From assembly GCA_964554665.1 (NCBI GenBank), contig CAZKPP010000018.1, positions 1 to 27,050 on the forward strand: a DNA stretch of 27,050 nucleotides. The letters are read 5' to 3'. The position numbers and the translations under genes were made by a program. Numbering within the stretch: the first letter of the stretch is position 1; each line of letters starts with the position of its first letter. This document shows positions 23,379 to 27,050 of the stretch, piece after piece. Source of the DNA: UBA3263 sp964554665. Lineage in GTDB: Bacteria > Bacteroidota > Bacteroidia > Bacteroidales > Muribaculaceae. Below the pieces are notes generated by a model, which worked only from the letters and a program-made list of their open reading frames with translations, was not told where the DNA came from and did not search any database.

Positions 23379-25394
23379 TTATCTAACAAGAACTTTCTTG
23401 CCGTTGATAATATTGATGCCCTTCACAGGAGCAGCGAGCTTACGGCCGCTCAGGTCGTAGATGCCTTCGATTTTAACCGGAGCAACCTTCATTTCGTCAA
23501 TGGAGTTAACTACGGTGTTGGGAGCGAGCAGAGCAAAGATTGAGCCTGCGTCGCCGGCAGAATAGGTGTGGAGAATGAAGGTGTTGGCGTTGGTGTTGAT
23601 GGCCTGCGAAGTTGCGGTGGGGTTAGCTTCGAGAGCCATGGCGATGCCGCTGAAGCCGCCGCCCTGGCAGAGGAACGGATAAATGGTCATGGCGTCAGCC
23701 TCGGTGGTGGTGGGCATAACGTTCTTTTCAACAAAGGAGCCATCTGTGTTGGGAACCTCTTCGATGCCGCCGAAGTAGATGCCGGTTTCTTCGTTCAGAA
23801 GGATGTAGCCGCCGTCGGCCTGGCCTTTGAAGTGGAATGCGGTTGCGGGAGTGTCGTTATAAACCGAGTAAACCCAGGTTTCGTCTTCAACGGCAATGAA
23901 CTTGTTCTGACGCAGGTTGCACAGGGTCAGGGTGATGCCGTTCATGGCGTCGGCCAGCATAGCGTTGGCGTCGGCAATGGTAGCGTCAACCAGCTGATTA
24001 ACTTCTTCAATGGTGGCGGTTGCGGGGTCCATTGCTTCGAGGTTGGAGATTGCGGAGGTCAGAATCAGGGCAACCATGTCGGGAACGTTGGGCACATAGG
24101 CCTTAAGGGTGGCGAGGCCGGTTTCAACGGCTTCTTTAACGCGGGCTTCGTCGCTGGCGTCAACTACCGACCAGATGGGGCAGTCGCCGCTGATCGACCA
24201 GTAGGAAACCTTGGTTGAGCCCTTCTGAACGTTGATACCTGCGGTGTTCTGGTTATAATCTTTGGCAATCGGGAAGGCAATGCCATTGAAGGTGTCAAAC
24301 GAGTGGAGCACGGGGAAAACGACCATAGCGGAGTCGGCAACTGCGGTGGGCACGCAGCCGACATTCGGGTCGTTGAATTTGCTCAGATAGCGTTTGGTAG
24401 CTGCATTATAGAGGGTGTAGCCGCCTTCGGTCGAGGTGAACACGAAAGTCGCGGTCGGTTCAGAGAAGCCATCGATGGGAATAATCTTACCGGCAACGGT
24501 GTCGACCGACAGGGTGTTTGCAGCGAGGTTGTTGGCGAGCTTATAGAGGCTGCGCACTGCAAGGGTTTTGCCGTCGAAAACGGTTGCGAGTTTGGCGTTG
24601 GCGTTATTGCAAGCGGTCTGCCAGATAACGGGAACGATGGTGTCGTAGCCGGCTTTGATTTCGAGGTTTTTCAGTTCTTCGATGCCTGCGTTGAGCTCGC
24701 CGGCAACCCAGGGAACATTGTTGATATATTCCTGGAAGTAGCCGATATAGTTGTTGACCATTGTCTTACCGGCTTCGGTTACCATATCGTTCTGGAGTTT
24801 GGCGATAGCGTCTTCGGCGCCGTGGCTCATGTCGAGCTTATAGGCAACCCACTTTGTACCGGCGCCGTTGTTGGCAACCCAGTTGCCGCAGAAGTCAGAG
24901 CCGCTGGTGGCGTCGAGCGAGTAGTATTGGCTAATCGTGTTTTCGCCCTCGCGGATACTTTCAAAGCCCTGAGTGTTCTTGAGGTTCAGGCTGATAGTGT
25001 CGTTGGTCAGATAGGTGGGATAGATGTCGCAGTTCTCGGCTTTAACGGCGGTAGCAACAGCGTTAATGGCGTATGAGCTGCCATCTTTGTTGATGAAGTT
25101 CATCAGGCCGCGCGTATTGTTGGTGTAGGCGGCAATATGAAGAGTGCCTTCGACGCTGCCGGGGGTTACTTCCCAGATGTTGGCTTCGCCGAGGTCGTGG
25201 GTGCGGTAAATGCGGGTTTCAATGCCATTGCCGGCGCTGATGTAATCGTCGGAATAGGCAAGATAGGGGGTGCCGCGGCCTGCCTTGAATACGTAGTAGT
25301 TGGGTGCATCGGCAGTGCCGGCCTCGAGTTTATCGGCTGCGTAAGCATTGGCCGCCAAGGCCAGGGCCGATAAAAGCACAATTGTTTTTTTCAT
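23379..25394 (-). CDS. Secreted protein with duplicated beta-rich modules and C-terminal sorting-type tail
   Basis: I do not recognise a named family. The 671-residue product has a clear signal peptide (MKKTIVLLSALALAANAYA) and a C-terminal tail GIYDLSGRKLAAPVKGINIINGKKVLVR-type segment (about 644-671), the form seen in many Bacteroidales secreted proteins and related to type IX secretion type A sorting domains. Two modules look duplicated: about 315-410 and 517-623, sharing GGYTLYNAATKRYL / GGYILLNEETGIYF and AMVVFPVL...FNGIAFPI / AMTIYPFL...FSGIAMALE. The first 100 residues (YYVFKAGRGTPYLAYSDD) may be a third copy. Helical linkers lie between (about 190-290, 412-484). A beta-trefoil (ricin-like) fold is a guess. 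It lies upstream of the SusC locus on the same strand. Confidence 0.85.
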   Translation of the reverse strand: MKKTIVLLSALALAANAYAADKLEAGTADAPNYYVFKAGRGTPYLAYSDDYISAGNGIETRIYRTHDLGEANIWEVTPGSVEGTLHIAAYTNNTRGLMNFINKDGSSYAINAVATAVKAENCDIYPTYLTNDTISLNLKNTQGFESIREGENTISQYYSLDATSGSDFCGNWVANNGAGTKWVAYKLDMSHGAEDAIAKLQNDMVTEAGKTMVNNYIGYFQEYINNVPWVAGELNAGIEELKNLEIKAGYDTIVPVIWQTACNNANAKLATVFDGKTLAVRSLYKLANNLAANTLSVDTVAGKIIPIDGFSEPTATFVFTSTEGGYTLYNAATKRYLSKFNDPNVGCVPTAVADSAMVVFPVLHSFDTFNGIAFPIAKDYNQNTAGINVQKGSTKVSYWSISGDCPIWSVVDASDEARVKEAVETGLATLKAYVPNVPDMVALILTSAISNLEAMDPATATIEEVNQLVDATIADANAMLADAMNGITLTLCNLRQNKFIAVEDETWVYSVYNDTPATAFHFKGQADGGYILLNEETGIYFGGIEEVPNTDGSFVEKNVMPTTTEADAMTIYPFLCQGGGFSGIAMALEANPTATSQAINTNANTFILHTYSAGDAGSIFALLAPNTVVNSIDEMKVAPVKIEGIYDLSGRKLAAPVKGINIINGKKVLVR

Positions 25395-25565
25395 AACGGT
25401 TTAACTGTTAATTGTGAAATGATTTGATTCGAAGTGAATTGTGTATGAAAAATTGGAGATTTAAGGTTAGTTAATCACAATTTTGGGCCGCCGCTGCGGG
25501 GTGTTGCATAATCTTTTTCATCCAAAACGCACAGGCGATTGAATGAATTTTGCTTGATTATACTG

Positions 25566-25573
25566 CAAAGTTA
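25566..25573 (-). promoter_or_regulatory. -7-like box (TAACTTTG) of the secreted protein gene
   Basis: The minus-strand octamer TAACTTTG fits TAnnTTTG, with the predicted start near 25560. The usual -33 position (about 25593) is filled by a run of nine G on the minus strand rather than a TTTG-like sequence, so promoter strength is uncertain. Confidence 0.5.
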
Positions 25574-25592
25574 AACATTTTTTCACAAATTA

Positions 25593-25601
25593 CCCCCCCC
25601 C
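25593..25601. repeat. Homopolymer of nine C (nine G on the minus strand)
   Basis: A run of nine identical bases lies in the spacer, at about the -33 position relative to the TAACTTTG box of the downstream minus-strand gene. Length change by slippage would alter promoter spacing. No length variation can be seen from one sequence. Confidence 0.9.
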
Positions 25602-25604
25602 ATA

Positions 25605-25624
25605 CTGTTAAATAATGTTAACAG
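25605..25624. repeat. Palindrome CTGTTAA-N6-TTAACAG
   Basis: Two perfect seven-base arms (25605-25611 and 25618-25624) flank six bases. It lies just beyond the GT90 gene stop (25650) and upstream of the predicted promoter, so it may be an operator of the secreted protein gene or a weak terminator of the GT90 transcript. The AT-rich stem makes efficient termination doubtful. Confidence 0.55.
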
Positions 25625-25649
25625 CACCAAAAAGACACCCGTCGCGGGC

Positions 25650-26597
25650 TCAAAGTTGTGGGCCGAAGTAGTTTTTCAGGGTAAGAAGGGTGGTTGCCAG
25701 TTCGAGCCGCGGGTTGGTGAAGCGGCGAATCCAGCGGTGGTTGTTGTCGATCATCTCCTGCGCCTCGGTGGGGTGCGACAGATAGTAGTCCATCCGGTCG
25801 AGCAGGTCGGAATAGTCGGAGGCCACGTTTACATAGTGTTCGCCCGGGCGCAGCAGCGGCTCCTGAAACCATGACTCCATGGTTGGGGCGGGCATTACCG
25901 GCAGCGAATTGGAGCTCATTACCCACTTGAGGTTGGTGGCCACGTCGTTGCCCTCGATGCACGCTATGAACTTGTAGTCGAGCTGCTGGTCAACGGTGAG
26001 CCGGCCTCGCAGCCACTCGGGGCGGCCGCCGCTGTTGGCGTTGGTCTGGCCCAGGTTGGTGCGCGGATGGCCGAACCAGCGCGCCATAAAATCGTAGCGC
26101 TCGGAGCGGTGCACTTCGTTGCGCGACACTATTTCGTTGCGCTTGGCGCCCCAGGGGCGCGGGTCGTGGTCGACATAGCGGAAGTGGCGCACGGCGTTGA
26201 GCGGCAGCAGAGTGCCGTTGACGTCGCCCACACAGCGCGCCTTGGCAAGAGTGGGCAGCGCAAAGGGGTCATAGATGTCGCCGGGCGCATAGAGGAACCG
26301 CACCGACTGCGGAAAGTAGTTGAGCGCGCGGCGCAGCGGAAAAAAGTAGGTTGAATGGCGCGGCCCGGAGAGCGGAATCTTAAACTCCGAGGCAATCAGC
26401 AGCTGAGAGGGGTCGGCCTCGGCGGTATTGAGCGGACGCAGGCAATAATAGTTGGCGCGCTGCGTGGCCGCGTCGAGTTCTTCGGCCGAGAGGGCGTCGA
26501 TTACGCGGCGCGCGGAGTAGAATGCCGCGGGGAGCACGGAGTCGAGCACCCCGCGGAGCATAAAGGGTATTCTATGTGACGGCGTCAGTTTAGACAT
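25650..26597 (-). CDS. Glycosyltransferase family 90-like (LPS/CAP10-type) protein
   Basis: The 315-residue protein resembles the Glyco_transf_90 family (CAP10/LpsA-like), which transfers sugars such as xylose or glucose in capsule, LPS or glycoprotein assembly. The diagnostic segment is at about 208-231 (YKFIACIEGNDVATNLKWVMSSNS), followed by PTMESWFQEPLLRPGEHYVNVASDYSDL and a C-terminal helix (HPTEAQEMIDNNHRWI). There is no signal peptide or membrane span; it is probably cytoplasmic. I start it at the ATG at 26597, whose first eight bases overlap the ychF end, because the longer frame to 26771 only translates ychF out of frame. No other polysaccharide genes are near. The acceptor is unknown. 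Confidence 0.85.
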   Translation of the reverse strand: MSKLTPSHRIPFMLRGVLDSVLPAAFYSARRVIDALSAEELDAATQRANYYCLRPLNTAEADPSQLLIASEFKIPLSGPRHSTYFFPLRRALNYFPQSVRFLYAPGDIYDPFALPTLAKARCVGDVNGTLLPLNAVRHFRYVDHDPRPWGAKRNEIVSRNEVHRSERYDFMARWFGHPRTNLGQTNANSGGRPEWLRGRLTVDQQLDYKFIACIEGNDVATNLKWVMSSNSLPVMPAPTMESWFQEPLLRPGEHYVNVASDYSDLLDRMDYYLSHPTEAQEMIDNNHRWIRRFTNPRLELATTLLTLKNYFGPQL

Positions 26598-27050
26598 TAA
26601 AGCGGAAGTGCATGATGTCGCCATCCTGAACCACGTATTCCTTGCCTTCGACCGACATTTTGCCGGCTTCCTTAACCGCGGTTTCGGAGCCGAGGGTAAC
26701 GTAGTCGTCATATTTGATGACTTCGGCGCGGATAAAGCCTTTTTCGAAGTCGGTGTGGATAATGCCGGCACACTTGGGGGCTTTGGAGCCGCGGGTAAAG
26801 GTCCAGGCGCGCACTTCGTCGGGGCCGGCGGTGAAGTAGGTCTGAAGGTCGAGCAGGGCGTAGGCTGCGCGAATCAGTCGGGCCACGCCGCTCTCCTGCA
26901 GGCCGATTTCGGCGAGGAATTCCTGGCGTTCTTCCCAGGTGTCGAGCTCGGCGATTTCGCTCTCGGTCTGTGCGGCCACGATGAGCAGATCGGCGCCTTC
27001 GGCCTCGATGGCCTTGCGCACGGCGTCGACATATTTATTGCCCGAAACGG
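26590..27050 (-). CDS. ychF: Redox-regulated ATPase YchF (Obg-like), C-terminal part
   Basis: YchF/OLA1 is an Obg-family P-loop NTPase that prefers ATP and associates with ribosomes. Only the last 153 codons are inside the window; the frame is open to base 27050, so the G-domain and start are missing. Visible are the helical segment (ADLLIVAAQTESEIAELDTWEERQEFLAEIGL) and the C-terminal TGS domain (LQTYFTAGPDEVRAWTF, APKCAGIIHTDFEKGFIRAEVI, YVVQDGDIMHFRFNV), which are strongly conserved. The GTG at 27021 is internal. Its stop at 26590 overlaps the start of the GT90-like gene by eight bases, implying coupling. Confidence 0.95.
   Translation of the reverse strand, partial: VSGNKYVDAVRKAIEAEGADLLIVAAQTESEIAELDTWEERQEFLAEIGLQESGVARLIRAAYALLDLQTYFTAGPDEVRAWTFTRGSKAPKCAGIIHTDFEKGFIRAEVIKYDDYVTLGSETAVKEAGKMSVEGKEYVVQDGDIMHFRFNV

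Larger units (their letters stand above)
25395..25649 (-). promoter_or_regulatory. Long leader/promoter region of the secreted protein gene
   Basis: The 255-base spacer holds a -7-like box, a 9-base homopolymer and a palindrome (separate entries), and a predicted leader of about 165 bases to the ATG at 25394. The leader carries an imperfect inverted repeat next to the start codon (AACGGT 25395-25400 against ACTGTT 25404-25409) and the shared TGTGAAAT string (25413-25420). No open frame of note, RNA gene or riboswitch was recognised in it. Confidence 0.5.

Noticed and set aside
26598..26771. Extension of the GT90-like frame into ychF
   Set aside because: This part is ychF read in another frame; the translation is Ser/Lys/Pro/Thr-rich and unlike the family.
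1..27050. CRISPR arrays, tRNA or rRNA genes, transposases, integrases
   Set aside because: None were found: no regularly spaced repeats, no cloverleaf-like segment in the short spacers, and no recombinase-type protein among the coding regions.

Overview
The window reads as a chromosomal segment of a gut-type Bacteroidales, most likely near Muribaculaceae or Bacteroidaceae. The basis is a SusC/SusD locus, lipoproteins, a DUF6359 fragment, DUF4290 and DUF4919 proteins, Bacteroidetes-style -7 boxes (TAnnTTTG) and generally high GC. The genus assignment is inference. I see no tRNA, rRNA, CRISPR array or insertion sequence.

Layout. 1-350: end of a DUF6359 secreted-type protein, convergent with the chaperonin operon across a strong hairpin. 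430-2354: groES-groEL on the minus strand. It is preceded by a sigma-54-like -24/-12 element and a perfect CTGACA/TGTCAG palindrome. 2467-4969: a minus-strand run TetR regulator - fabG - DUF4290 - rimM. 5182-6249: a divergent, low-GC Fic protein with its own promoter, probably acquired. 6279-7400: an AI-2E family membrane protein whose end overlaps the end of the next operon. 7342-13553: a tightly packed minus-strand operon mutL - diacylglycerol-kinase-like - miaB - DUF4919 - birA - ion channel, with ATGA overlaps at three junctions.

13685-23273: a compact outer-membrane uptake locus, transcribed SusC - SusD - DUF1735/F5-8C lipoprotein - M60 (enhancin-type) lipoprotein metallopeptidase, closed by hairpins before mutL. 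It has no glycoside hydrolase and no local regulator. The parts suggest capture and cleavage of a glycoprotein such as mucin at the surface, with import of the product by SusCD. 23379-25394: a large secreted protein with duplicated modules and a sorting-type C-terminus. Its leader resembles those of two genes in the locus. 25650-27050: a GT90-family glycosyltransferase overlapping the end of ychF, which runs off the window.

The most interesting items are the peptidase-only SusCD locus, the apparent sigma-54 control of groESL, the non-canonical channel filter, the MutL lacking endonuclease motifs, and the 9-base homopolymer in the promoter region of the 671-residue secreted protein.
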